A stretch of DNA of 64,000 nt. Source: Chimonanthus salicifolius (Eukaryota; Streptophyta; Magnoliopsida; Laurales; Calycanthaceae). The stretch covers positions 9,666,438 through 9,730,437 of the forward strand of contig CM023537.1 in the NCBI GenBank assembly GCA_013350335.1, given 5' to 3'. The notes under the pieces are model-generated. The model had not been told where the DNA came from, searched no databases, and saw only the letters and a list, made by a program, of their open reading frames with translations. Positions 11,904-23,700 of this stretch are shown here, in pieces. Both the position numbers and the translations under genes were made by a program. Numbering within the stretch: position 1 is the first letter of the stretch; the number at the start of each line of letters is the position of its first letter.

Positions 11904-14900
11904 ACATGGTAATGCAATTCTTGAGACAGCTCATCATTGTATCGAAGCCCTATCTGATTTGTTTGTAGACATCTTTGTGATTTCTACTCATCTAGTGATC
12001 CATGTTTGAGCCACATTCTCCATCACTCCACATGACCAAACATGCCACTTCTTACTACTATATTCCAAATAATAATAATAATCATAATATATATATAGAC
12101 ATATATTTGGCTTCTAACCTGTTATCCTTTATAGGTTCTTTGGTCAGATAGTGGATGGAAACCTGTGGCCCTTGTTGATATAATTGAAGGAACTTCTGTG
12201 AAAAGAGTATATCAAAAAGCTTTATTGTGTTTACACCCAGACAAACTACAGCAAAAGGGTGCTGCGATGCATCAAAAATACATTGCAGAAAAAGTCTTTG
12301 ACATCTTGCAGGTATTCTTGACTCTGGATGCAAAATTATTATTCATAGGTAATACTGAACCCATGTTTAAGAACTCAATTAGAGTTTAATCAACACTTCC
12401 ATCAAGTCAAGTGGCTTCCAATATGAGGTTCTAGGTCAGACTTGCAAGTTACTCCTAGTTTTCATTTCTTTCGGAGGTCATTCAGATTTGCCTCTGAAGT
12501 GAAGGTCTCAGCATTTCAGCAGTTCTAATGTTCCATTCCAGAAAAATGGCAAAATAACACCAACAACAACAAGACTGGAAAGACATCTTCTGCCTTGCCT
12601 TGAATATTCATAGTAGTTGGTAAGCGTGTCTGCAAAAAGATTTAGAAGAAATGCACATGCACACCCGAAAAACGTGTGGTTTGTAAGAGAAGCTAAGATG
12701 CCAAAACCTGCATATGCGCAACAAGTGTGTCAGTCACTCGTAATCATGTTGAATACTTTGATACTTTTTGAGTACTTAAAATATGCTTTGATGCTTTTCG
12801 TACAAATTTCTCATTAAGACAAAAACAAAAAGAAGTGTATAAAAGATCTTGGCATAAAAGAGCTTTGTAAAATTGAAACTTGTGGACATTTAAATACTTG
12901 AAAGGCTAACTCATTTAATAAAAAGAATAATAGCATGGAGACAAGAACCTCTAGCACAACTGGTAAGGGTTTGTTGTTGCAACCCAAATGTCATAGGTTC
13001 AAGTCTTATGGGTGTCAGATAGGCAGCCGGCTTATGAAACACTTTGCCAAATCCAAATATAAAGGCCAACACCTAGATTGATGGTTAAAAGGCTTGGATG
13101 ATGAAATGATAGCATGGTAAAATAAAGTCACTGACCTAATGAAAAGTATTTTTTGAACAGACACTCATATCCCTGTTTGTGTCCTAGATTTTGGGAAAAG
13201 GGAGGTTATATCCCTGTTCCCATATCTGTGTCCATACCCACATCTGTGTATGTGCATCATGAAAGAGATTTCATGTGAAGTGAGGGGGTAAAATGTTTTC
13301 TCTTTCATGCTCATTTTGGTGCTAAAAAGAGGGCATAATATGATATGTTAGAAGAAAGTTTAGAAAGAAGCCATGGTGTGAACTAGTTCTACCACAGGCC
13401 GTTCCAGCCTAGGTAGAACAGTCTGGAATTTTGGCCAAGAGTTTTCAGTTCTTGTTCCATTTTCTTTGACCATTGGAAAGGGAGATCCCCACTGGATTGA
13501 AGTGAAAGTGGCTTCTACAGTTATTCAATTCATGTATCTTAATGTTGAAGTCGAGTTTCTTGTTTTTAAATAGTAATTCTAAGGGCTAAAATGTCACACC
13601 AGGAGAAGGGTATTCCCAAAGAAAATTGACTCATACATAGAAAGATTGTACATGGATAAAGTGTAGAGAATTGTAGAGTTCTCTAGAAGATCGTGGAGAT
13701 CTTTGTAGTACTTTCAAGAACTCAGACGTCTCTAGGATTCTCTTGGAGTTGTAGGGGTGTAGAAATATCCAGAGAATCTAGAAGCTCTAATGGCTAGCCA
13801 TTGCTTGAAGCCCACCTGATTAAAAGAATTGGCTACCCGATTGCCTGTTTGTGCCATATACCTTTGTATCTACTAGGTGCACATGCTGTTAATTTATTAC
13901 TTTTGGGAGGGAAAAAACAGACATGCTTTTCATTGAAAAATATCGCTGTTAGAAGAGGTCCAATGCAGACTATATAGAACCTGTCATTGCTACCTTCATT
14001 CCATGTTGTATTGACACTTAAATATATGTGGCGCACCCGTGTGAGACACTTGTAGACGCTCACACACATGTTGGGCACTCGCACTCATTCTTCATGGGTT
14101 CTTCTTATGCTTTTTAATATTGTTTTCTAAGATGACTAAAATATTATTACTCCTTTCTCCTCTTAAAACCTAAGTAAAATATCATTATGTTTGTCACTTA
14201 ATTGTTTAGAGTATTATTTTCTATTTGTATTATTTTTGTACTTTATTTTCATTTAAAATAAATTTTATTTTTAAATTTATTTAAATATGGTGTTGTGTCT
14301 CCATGTCCTAATTTTTTGATTTGCCGAGTCTGACACCTTGCATCCATGTCCTAATTTTTTTTTGTTTGCCGAGTCTTACACCTCACACCCATGTCAGACT
14401 GATATTGACCTGTACCCTTGCAACTTAGTCTTCATCAATTTTTTTTGGGTTGGGGTCTCATTTGTTTGATCTCTTACCAGATCATGTAGGAAAAAGAGAG
14501 GACCATTACATTCTAAGTGTGTACCACCAAAACTTGTTGAAGTGCAGTAATCTTATGAATGCTTTCAATCTTTTGAGATTGAGAAAAAAAAAAAACTACA
14601 TACATATTCACTACTCTAAAATTTGAGAGAAGAAAGATTATACAGCATCCAATAACTGTCCTGCCCCTGCTTGAGCCAATATTGAATCCTAAGCTGTACC
14701 CTTTATCCAAAACTAAAATAGCTAAGTGGACGCAATCCAATTTTATGTGAAATGATAAAGAACATAATACATCTAGACATGAGGTAACATTCAATGCATT
14801 TTTTTATGAATCACATAAATCATCAAATACAAGAAAAATATGCAGATAAATATTTGTTAAAATTATATAAACACAATGACATATGAAACAATGACAGAAT

Positions 14901-15731
14901 AGGTGAATTAGCATTGCCTTAAATCTGTTTTTGACGTGCATCAGAGATGCAAGTTCTTTGGTGTGGAATGATTCATTGCATATCTGGACCTGTGTAAGAA
15001 CATCCCTAGAAGTTGTATCTATGCTAGGCATGCTGTGGTTTTATATTTTAAGATCTTTACAAGTTTTGAAGCAGTAAACTTCAGCCCATTTCATGGGAGG
15101 GTTTGTTAAAACATCAAATGCAGTGACTTTTATTACAAGACCGATGACTTTCTTATTATGCTTATTTAGAAAAAGAAAAGTACTTGTCAAAAGAGGGAAA
15201 AAATGGTATCTCACCTTCTCATAAACTTGGCAATCACTAATTTTGTGTGTATGAACTCTCATGGGTAGCTCAGTTAGTCTAAGCTGGTAGGATTAGTCTA
15301 GCGATTTTGGATTCGACTCATCTTGGGTAATTTGATATACGAGGCTTGCGGGTGGTTTTTGTACATGTGGGATTAATCTCACCTCTAATGTGAGGTGGAC
15401 ATACCCATCTTATCCCAAAAAAATTGTGTGCATGGGAACCCTAGAGGACTGTTCAATCATGATCTCTTCCAAGATATGGCTTACCATGTTGGAGCCCACT
15501 GGATAATTCTCTTATCATTTGCATGTACAGCAGCATGACAAGAATACTCTTATGGCTTATCCATGTTGGAGTCCAAGGGATTGTTCTAACTTCTAATATT
15601 TTGTGCATTTACTGCAACGCTACAAGAATATGCCCATGTAGCAGTAGTGTCATATTTCAAGTGCTTTACACAAGTTTCTGTATGTCCTACAGGACGCATG
15701 GGATCATTTCAATTCACTCAGTTCAGTTTGA
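6674..15731 (+). CDS. JAC1: Auxilin-like J-domain protein, JAC1 type (chloroplast accumulation response)
   Basis: Ten coding exons join with matching phases: 6674-7149, 8242-8907, 8993-9130, 9202-9611, 9744-9831, 10275-10354, 11295-11360, 11494-11571, 12135-12311 and 15693-15731. All introns are GT-AG. The start is the ATG of [17 protein letters not shown]. Family hallmarks are [11 protein letters not shown] near the N-terminus, [14 protein letters not shown] in the middle, and a C-terminal auxilin-type J domain with [10 protein letters not shown], the HPD motif in [10 protein letters not shown] and [12 protein letters not shown]. The final exon supplies [12 protein letters not shown] and the stop. 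About 738 residues are predicted, somewhat longer than I expect for the family. In Arabidopsis, JAC1 acts in the cytosol in blue-light chloroplast accumulation; the HPD motif would stimulate Hsc70. Exon 2 holds a frame break between 8271 and 8368: either a 1-nt error or use of an acceptor at 8317. The function here is inferred from homology. Confidence 0.9.
10650..10830 (+). mobile_element. LINE 3'-end relic in JAC1 intron
   Basis: A T/G-rich tail ('ttttgtatgctgtatttc', 'ttttaatgaaatttatgtt') ends in an A-run at about 10815-10823, like the 3' ends of plant L1-type LINEs elsewhere in this window. No coding sequence is left and no clear target duplication was found, so this is a weak call. Confidence 0.4.
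11873..11902. repeat. (CT)n microsatellite
   Basis: About 15 uninterrupted CT units lie in the JAC1 intron before the J-domain exon. This is a simple repeat. Confidence 0.95.
12950..13100 (+). mobile_element. tRNA-derived SINE-like repeat
   Basis: A box-A-like word (ctagcacaactggtaagg) and, about 45 bp on, a box-B-like word (ataggttcaagtctt) suggest a tRNA-related SINE head. It lies in the last JAC1 intron. The 3' end is undefined and no target duplication was seen. Confidence 0.45.
13985..14430. repeat. Dispersed repeat, copy 1 (about 400 bp)
   Basis: This block matches 49795-50175 along most of its length. Both open with gacactta...acccgtgtg and 'gacacttgtagacgctc'-like words. Both contain 'ttcatttaaaataaa' and 'aaatatggtg(t/c)tgt', and both end in 'gacaccttg...catgtcc' words. 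It is probably a non-autonomous transposon. The ends are too decayed for class assignment. Confidence 0.55.
15260..15425 (+). mobile_element. Au-type SINE in last JAC1 intron
   Basis: The tRNA-like head (atgggtagctcagttagtct, then a box-B-like gattcgactc) is followed by the typical body gatatacgaggcttgcgggt, 'gtacatgtgggatta', 'ctcacctctaatgtgaggtgg' in part, and an end in 'acccatcttatcccaaaa'. The match is to the widely distributed plant Au SINE family. Imperfect flanking repeats (ttgtgtgtatg / ttgtgtgcatg) look like a target duplication. Confidence 0.8.
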
Positions 15732-16659
15732 CGTCAACATTCCGAAGAACCATAGGCGTTGCTCAAAGATGAAAATTGTGTTGTATTAGAGGTATGCGTG
15801 TTTATCTTAAGTACACATACTATGCATTGTTTAATTTTATATATGAAACATACAATTGCCTATGTGTAGATATGATCTTTGTTATGATGGCCCCATGTAT
15901 TACTTGAATTGTCCGATGTCATGTATTCATTGAATTAAAAAGATAGCAAAAGAAAGTATAATGGTTGAAGTTAATAGTCATTTTTGAACCCAGAAAAAGG
16001 AAGTCTGCATGCAGCTGTTACAGTGAAACTTAAGTTGAATACAAATTGCAAACTACTGTTGATCAGTCGACGCAATGGAATGAAAGGTGGGTTTCCATGG
16101 TAAAAGTGAAACATGATGGCAGCAGTCTGGTTGATCACCAAGAACGGAATATTGAACAGCAGAAAAATGAGCTAAGAGATATCAGGGCCTGTTTAGACTT
16201 TCTAAATATGCTATCTTAAGAATAATTATGATAATAATGAGAATAGCATAATTTCATAAGTTAACATCAGATCATCTGGCTTTTTGAATGATTGAGGCAG
16301 GGGTTGAAAAAACTGTCTCGGCCGATACAATATATCGGCCGATATTTTTCTCTCCTTAATTTATTTTATTTTTTACAAAAATGGCCGATATTCGGACCCC
16401 TGGATTCAGGTGTATATTGTTACATGGTTTCTACCCACAAAATGAGATTTTTGAAAATTTCCTTGGAAGACTGGAAACTTCAAATATCCCCTTGGCAGGT
16501 ATGCAAGATCAAGTGCACCACTGATGTTTGTGTGTGGGTCTAAAAAATTTGGATTTTTTTTTTAAGTTCCTTTAAAGAAACACGAGTTCAAGCAGACCAT
16601 GTCCATATATGGTTCTAGTTTTCCCATGGATCCTATTTTGAGACAAAGGCAAACTCCTC
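15732..16659. other. JAC1 3' UTR and intergenic sequence
   Basis: The JAC1 transcript probably ends within 100-250 bp of the stop; 'gaattaaaaag' lies near 15931. The rest is non-coding. At 16300-16400 there is one copy of a repeat family built from ggccgatat words (ctcggccgatacaatatatc, atggccgatattcgg); see the entries near 31.2, 34.9 and 36.5 kb. Confidence 0.45.
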
Positions 16660-17020
16660 TTCTTCTTTTTTCTTTTTTCTTTTTTATTTTTGAATTTACG
16701 TATAGGAAACCGCGGAACACCCTGCGTAAAGTTCCCATGGGTGAGCCCACTATCCCTAAGGCACACCAAGGTTAGGTCATGGGGGTTCGAACCCGCAACC
16801 TCCCGCTCAGGGCCGGCCCTGAGATCCCCTAAAATCTCAGGGGCCCTAGGCGGAGTGAGATTTCAGGGGCCTTTGTGACTACTATATTAAGGAGTTTAAA
16901 TGTGTGAAGGGGCTTTTAGCTTGGGGGCCCTAGACGGCAGCCTATGCCGCCTATGCTCAGAGCCAACCCTACTCCCGCTTCATGAGGTGGGGGGCAACCA
17001 GTTGAGCTACACCATGTGAG
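16660..17020 (-). mobile_element. tRNA-derived SINE, split by a hAT MITE
   Basis: On the minus strand it starts with gtgtagctcaactggttg (box A), continues to gcgggttcgaacccc (box B) and ends in an A-rich tail (the T-rich run 16660-16690 on the plus strand). A second copy of the same family lies at 32321-32920. Positions 16808-16971 are a later insertion. The strong tRNA-like promoter words do not form a complete tRNA gene. Confidence 0.75.
16808..16971. mobile_element. hAT-type MITE nested in the SINE
   Basis: A 164-bp element has terminal inverted repeats CAGGGCCGGCCCTGAG and, read from the other end, TAGGGTTGGCTCTGAG. It is flanked by a perfect 8-bp duplication ctcccgct (16800-16807 and 16972-16979). 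The CAGGG ends and 8-bp duplication are hallmarks of the hAT superfamily. It has no coding capacity. Confidence 0.88.
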
Positions 17021-18180
17021 TAAAATATTCAATTGAATTTTAAAGGTCAGGATAGATTAATGGGTGGTGAAACTTTACACCTTATTATTTATTCATATAT
17101 TTATTTATTCAACACGTTCAATTATGTATTACCCATGATCCATCTAATGGGCAGTCTTGTTAGTCTCACTAGAAATGTCTCATTCGCCTAATTCACTTCC
17201 TTAGTTTTTATTTTTATCTTTTTATGTTTAGAGATGGCAACTGAGATTTTATTAAGACAATGGATTGTAATTAGATTTGGGCGTTTTTTATTCCTTTTTC
17301 ACTTGGTGATCTCAATTTTTTTGGCTTGGATGGACGACACTTTGATCCAATGCTGAATGTATATCCATCTGAGGACCTGTTTGGTAGAAAAAAAATTGAG
17401 TAAAATTTATAATTCTTTATTGAAAAACTCTAACCATACCCATAAATTGTACTAATGTACCCACTGTTTTCGCAATGCCATTAATTGAGTATCTTTTCTA
17501 GCTTTTGAAAATCAAACAAATTGTCGCTTGTCATGTGAGCATATAGATATACAAAATGGTACATTATGGCATCTGTTTTCTACTTTTCTTTAAATTCTAG
17601 AATCAATAAATTCTGCAATTTTTTTTTTTTAATTTAAGAACTTGTAATATCTATATTATGTTAAATGGGCTTGGAATCATCATTGGGATGTGTGAATTCT
17701 ATGATCAAAGTAGTTAATGGTTTTTCAAATTCCCAAAATAACATATCGAAATAAGAAATTGTAAAATAATATGGAAATGCAATTATGTGGGATTTTATAC
17801 ATTCCCACCTTGAGCTCCTTTTCAATCATATGTAAATTGTTGCGTGGAAATTTTAAAATTGAAGCAATAAAATAAATAGGTAAAATAAAGAAAACCACCT
17901 CTTTCTTCTAAACACTTTCATCATTGGCAAGCCCCCTTAATAGACGTTACCAACTTCTATGAAAAACTAAGGGGGATTCAAATTCCAAACTTCTCTTCTT
18001 CCAAGTTTGTTGGATTTTTTTATCATAATATACTAATTATAATCAGTACTTTGATAAGCCTTTGGGGACCTGCTTGGCATATTTGCAGTTGGGTTCATCC
18101 ATAGATCAGTTCATGTCAAAGTGGTGGATAGTTGGGGTAAAAAATCGGTTCATCGATACAGGCATCCGTTATGCCCGTAA
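17021..18180. other. Intergenic, no gene seen
   Basis: AT-rich non-coding sequence with no recognisable protein similarity, RNA gene or well-bounded mobile element. Confidence 0.5.
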
Positions 18181-18675
18181 ATATGAAGTATACTTAAGCA
18201 AATATATCTAATGAGGGATCTATAATATACAATTAAGTGTAGAGTACACCTAAGTAAGTATATGTATTGTATGCATTAAAGTAGGTATATCTTATATATA
18301 AGTATGTATGCATGTGACTTAAGTAGCCATATCCAGTGAGAAGTTTAATATACATAAGTAGATATACAGTACATTTAAATAGCTATAACCAACAAGGTAT
18401 CTACATATAATCAATCTCAAAGTCAGGGATAAGCTGTCATATTGAATTTGGCAAATTTTTTTCATGGACGACTGTCCTATTTTAAGCTCACAAGACTTGA
18501 ACTCACAAACTCTAAACAATAATTATGAATCTTAACCAATTGTACTGCATGTTCTTATTTATTTAAGTAGTTATATAGTATTTATAAGTAGCTATTTACT
18601 ACACTTAACTAGGTATGTCTAATTATGTATCTAATATATATAAGTAGGTATGTCGTATACTTTAAGTAGGTGTAT
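18180..18675. repeat. Degenerate array of taagtaggtatat-type words
   Basis: Words of the form (t)aagta(g)g/tatat recur more than a dozen times at irregular spacing, for example around 18240, 18275, 18300, 18352, 18565, 18640 and 18665. It looks like an old minisatellite or a decayed element with repeated subunits. It is non-coding. Confidence 0.55.
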
Positions 18676-18797
18676 AGAATAAAGGGAATTGGATGCTTCA
18701 AATGAATATTTATACTCTACTTGCATTTTAATTTTGGACATAATCATATGGTTAGGGATATGATGCATTAGTTTAGGTATATGATACGGTTGAAAAC

Positions 18798-18960
18798 ATG
18801 ACGGGTAACTCAGTTGGTCTAAGTTTTTATAATTAAATTAGAGGTTTTGAGTTCGACTCTTTACAAATATACCTGATACACGAAGTTTGTGGATGATTTC
18901 ATGTATATATGGGATTAGTATCACTTCCAATGTAATGTATGAACACCTATGTTATAAAAA
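18798..18960 (+). mobile_element. Au-type SINE (diverged)
   Basis: It has the same order of words as the copy at 15260: gggtaactcagttggtctaa, then gagttcgactc, 'gatacacgaagtttgtgg', 'atatatgggattagtatcac', and an end in 'cctatgttataaaaaa'. It is more diverged than the other copies. Confidence 0.75.
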
Positions 18961-19299
18961 ATATATAATGGAGTAGATGGGTAGAAAGAAGATTATGCAG
19001 TTGTGTTGTTACCCCCACCAGATGATACACCAAATTTACAAGTAGGGTCTATTGAATGTATATGTCTATCATTTCAATTGATGGTGAGACTAATCCTAAA
19101 AGTATGTATAAACCTCTAAATTCAGACACATTGATTAAGTCGATAAAGAATAACTCTATAAAGAGTGGCTCAGAAGAGTTGAGCCTGAATCAATTCCATC
19201 AACATGGCAACTCGTGTTGGGCTCCTTTGTCTCTTTTCCTTGGGTTCTGATGTTGGGACTCGTCAACATACCGAAGTGGATAATTCTAATCCTCATTGG

Positions 19300-19445
19300 C
19301 ACCACTCAATCGTGACCCCCACCATCAACGCTGCCACCACCACCATCAACGCTGCCACCATTACCATAATGGCCACCACTGTCAAATGGTGCGATGTCCG
19401 TGTGGTGGTTCACTGCTCAGAATGGTGGTTCACTGCTCAGAATGC
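19300..19445. repeat. Short tandem duplications (CAC-rich, then GTG-rich)
   Basis: The words 'caccatcaacgctgccacca' (about 19320-19358) and 'tggtggttcactgctcagaa' (about 19403-19442) each occur twice in tandem. The open frames through this block are repeat-driven and show no family similarity. Confidence 0.6.
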
Positions 19446-20600
19446 TCGAATGTTCTTCCTAAATGTCTGCAATTGCCAGTGTTCTGCACTTTCTATTTTC
19501 TTTTCTTTTCGGGGGTGTGTGTTGACATTAAGCGGGTGAATATAAAGACAATAGTGCAAACTTATATTTAAATTAATTATTTTTTATTATTTTACATTAA
19601 TCTACAAAAATAAAGATATAAATTATCATTAAATAACTATTTATATTTATAATCTCAATTAATAATATTGTGATTACAAATACTAATTCAAGAATATTTG
19701 AATTTTATTCTGAAAAGAATTTTATTCAAAATTAATTGTCAAAACTTAAAACACAGACATACCAAGTCTATTACATTTTTTTTCTCAAATTTGTCATATA
19801 CATTAAAAACAAATCATATGAATTAAAAATATACTTCATTAATTACAACTGAACTAAGTCCATAATTCAATTTCTAGTCATTTGATCTTAGTGATTAAAC
19901 TCACCAAACATCCTTGAACTAAAAACTCCTAGCCACTTTGATCAATAAAATCAACATCCTTGAATTAAAAACTCCTAGTGTTTGATCGTTTTAGGCTTTG
20001 AACTTTTTCTAACTATATCTAATAAAATCTATTTTTCAGTTATACTATTGGATTTTATATGTATCTAAAAAAATTTTAAAAAAAAAAAAAGAACAAAATT
20101 TATAGAGCTAAGCATGTAGGGTCAAAATGGGCCTGGATCAAGCTCATTTCAGCCGGAAATGACCAGAACAAAACCCAGTCCAAGAAGAAAACCGTTCCAT
20201 TTTCCAGCCAAATCCAAAACATTCCAGCCGGAACTGAACGAAATTGACAATCAAAGCCAAAATCACAAAGTGAATGCAATGTCACCCACCCAAAATGTTC
20301 CCTATGCTCACCCTAGACATTTATTTCAGATAACCTTATGCAAGTACCAAGCGCTGGAGAATTTACAGTTGATGATCCAAACTAATGGGAAAATGCACAC
20401 ACATTACGGACGCTATCTTATAAAAGAAATTTTGAATTCCATCATCTATCCAAATGTTTAAAGGGGAATTCATGAGGCTAACTGCTCTTCTAAATTGACA
20501 TCTATCACATTGCTTGACCACCAAAGCTCTACTATACAATGTTGTGTGATGATATGATAATACCACATTCTACAACAAGATAACATCTTTCAGAATTTCA
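19446..20600. other. Intergenic; kinase 3' flank
   Basis: AT-rich non-coding sequence with a small tandem duplication, 'atccttgaa(c/t)taaaaactcc', near 19910-19980. The 3' UTR of the minus-strand kinase probably occupies part of 20400-20740. No other gene is seen. Confidence 0.45.
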
Positions 20601-20740
20601 GTGTTTCTCCTATAAAACCCCACCATGTCATCTCTGCCTCTGATTCAAACTAGCCGAACAGATTTGGCTAGACCACAAGATTGAAACTCTTGAACCACAG
20701 ATTGTTAGGAAAAATACTCAAACCTCTTGATCATTCCTCA

Positions 20741-23700
20741 TTAGGAGAAACACTCATTGAAGCAGCCCAGAATTCCATTCGATGGTTTTCCAGTCTTCAC
20801 CTCATCGTCCTCTCTAGACCTGTCCATCAAATGGCGAGTTCCCGGAGAATCAACCCCAAGGTAGCTGCTCTGCCCCAGCTCAATTATGGGAGGTGGTGTG
20901 GTCTGCACAGAAGTCAAGGAAGAAAGGAAGCTTGAAAGCATGCTCGTGATTTGCTGGAATTCTGGCCGGTTATTTGGATCTTCTTCCCAACAAGACTCCA
21001 GGAGAGAAACAAGATCCTTTGGAAGGTTGTCCACACTGGGCCTCGCTTTCTGAGAAAAGAGAAGAACGTCAAAACTAGAAAATATTTTTTTCCTAAAAAG
21101 ATGAGAATTTGGAACTTGAAATTATCAATGTGCATGTTTTTTTTTTATGGCTGATAAATTATCAATGTGCATATCCAAGGAGGTTAAGGATCAGAGACCA
21201 TCTGCAGAAGAGAAGGAGGACCTTAAAGGTGATTACTGGCATTGAATTTATTACACAATGCAACATTCCCATGTCTATTTTCATCTCCCCACGTTTCTAT
21301 TTTGTGATTCTACTCTCAACTTACCCAAGGTCGGACCACATGTAGCACTCGAACCGCTCTAATCCTCTCAAGAATCCCATATATCTATCTCCACAACATC
21401 AATTTGTTCCCTTCTAAAAACCCTACCAAAAATCTCTCCATTGTTTCTCTGTTTATGCGTCTCAATACTGTTCCCTATTTCAATACATCCATATTTGTTC
21501 ATTTTAACCCTAAGCCATATTTACTACTCTGATTTTCTAATTTCACAATTTCTATTGTACTCCATAGATTTCGTTTCTGCTTTGGATTCTAAAGTTTCCA
21601 CCTCTTTTTTGGGATAACATGGGTATCCCACCCTATATTAAGGTGAGACTAATCCCATGTATAAACAAAACCACCTGCAAGTCTTGTGTATCACGTAACT
21701 CGAGAGAAATCGAACTCAAGACCTCTAGTCTAGTCCTAGAAGCTTAGACCAACTGAGCTACCCATGCAGCTTAAAGTATCCCCTTTTCATAATTGAAACA
21801 AGGACTGCAATAGGGTAACATGACTTGATGGGACAAGAAGTTCAGGCATTGGGTGGAACCCCTGATAACTTGTTCAGAGCTATATTCAAGTTGATTTATT
21901 CATAATCACTTGATTGATGAGAGTAGGGCCTAAAAATGTTAGCATTATTGTCTTCTACTCATGAAGCATTCACAATCATAAATAAACTAAGGGCAATTAG
22001 GAGAGCACTTCAGATCTGGTCAAGGTTAGGAGAGAAATCTCATTATCGAAGGTGACTCAACTAACTGCTATCTCCTGGGCTAGTAATAGGAAATTCTCCA
22101 GTGGAGGTTGGTCGGTATTGCTAGGGATATATGGAGTTTATGCGATATGGGTAACATCTCCTTCATTCATACTCCTCGTTTAGCTAATTGTATGGCAGAT
22201 TTCTTTGCGAAAGCATGGTATGGGCTTCTAATGCTAGTATAATGTTATGTATCAACATGATGAGAAGAGAAAAGGAGACTTGTATGAACACAAAAAGGGA
22301 GACCAAATTGTAGAGGGAAAAACACATAAGGTTCAACCATGCAGAGTAAACAGTTAACAGGCCAGCACCTATTTACTTTTAATACTAAAGGTCTATAACT
22401 GGTTTGTAAATGAGTGCCATTGCTCCATTGGCTATATAGTGTGTCCCACCAGGCAAAGAATCTAGACTCAAGTCTATATTGTCGAGATGACAAATGAGCT
22501 ATTTTGCGTTTAAAAAAATCGAGCATCCATTGCAATAGATCCAGTCCATAACAGTTCACCTGATAGTTCAACTAAGTCTCTAATGAAATACTCCCTCCGT
22601 CCCATTTTAGTTGTCTCAATTTAAGCATTTGTATTTTTTAAGTAACTTGAATTTGACTTTAAACCACAATGCAACGGAGAGGTGATTTTCATCCATTTCA
22701 ACACACTTTATGCTACTCCAATATAAATGGGACAACTATTTTAGAACAATTCCAAAATCCATATAAGACAACTAAATTGGGACAGAGGGACTAATAAATA
22801 ACAAAGAATAGGTCAAAACCGCTACCTATACCAGTCTAATCACCAGGTTGTACTAGTTCCAGTAGTCTTCTACTATTTGGTAGTCTAGGCCTCAATACTC
22901 CACCAGATCATAAAAAATTCTTCCAATCTAGTCCTCTTTAGAAAATAATGGTTGATAGTTACAAAATACCAATCAGTTAAGAGAATAAATTTATAGAGCA
23001 CTATTAGACAAACCAATTAGATTTTGCAAGAGTTTCTCAATAACCTTTAAATTAGTAAAAGATGCACATTTGGAGAAACAATTACTTGGTGGAGAACACA
23101 GTAAAATAATACCTTAAAAGCTGCAGCATATGCAGCCTGCAGGTTGGACATCCCCTCAAATGGCATCCGGTTAGTAAGCAGCTCCCACAGAACTATGGAG
23201 AAGCTATAAATGTCAACCTTATGATCGTAGTGCTTTTTGTCCCCACGACGAAGTGTGACAGTGCTATACAACTGATAAAGATGGGAGGTTGAGAATTGAG
23301 AAACCTTACAACTATATAAGTTGCATATGTTCAAACAATGAGCAAGATAGAATACCTCAGGAGCCATCCAACGGTAAGTACCAGTCTCAGAAGTCATCAT
23401 CTCTGTTACTGTCTCCTCCCTTGCCAATCCAAAATCAGCCAATTTAAGCTTCTTCTGGTCTCCTGTTAAAAGCAAATTATCTGCAACATCCAAGTCATTT
23501 GTCTGAGCCATCTATTATTATCTAACAGTAAAAGCCCAAATTTGAGAATATTCATATATCATTTTTTAAAACGGAAGAAGCAAACAACCAAGAATTCAAG
23601 CAACAATAAAATGCTTCATGCGACATGATTGTCCTTGAAGAAATTTCACCACAAAATGAATCAGTATTTCCATAAAATGAGGCAAAATTGAGCTACTCAA

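Noticed and set aside
13600..13800. Possible LTR relic with 'tgtagagaattgtagag' words
   Set aside because: No partner repeat, primer-binding site or target duplication could be found.
16741..17015. Possible tRNA genes from box A/box B words (also at 12950, 15260, 18798, 21605, 24535, 32815, 37196, 47980, 60895)
   Set aside because: None folds into a full cloverleaf by eye. All continue into SINE bodies with A-rich tails.
19189..19571. Overlapping 90-110 codon frames
   Set aside because: They are driven by short CAC/GTG repeats and show no protein family similarity.
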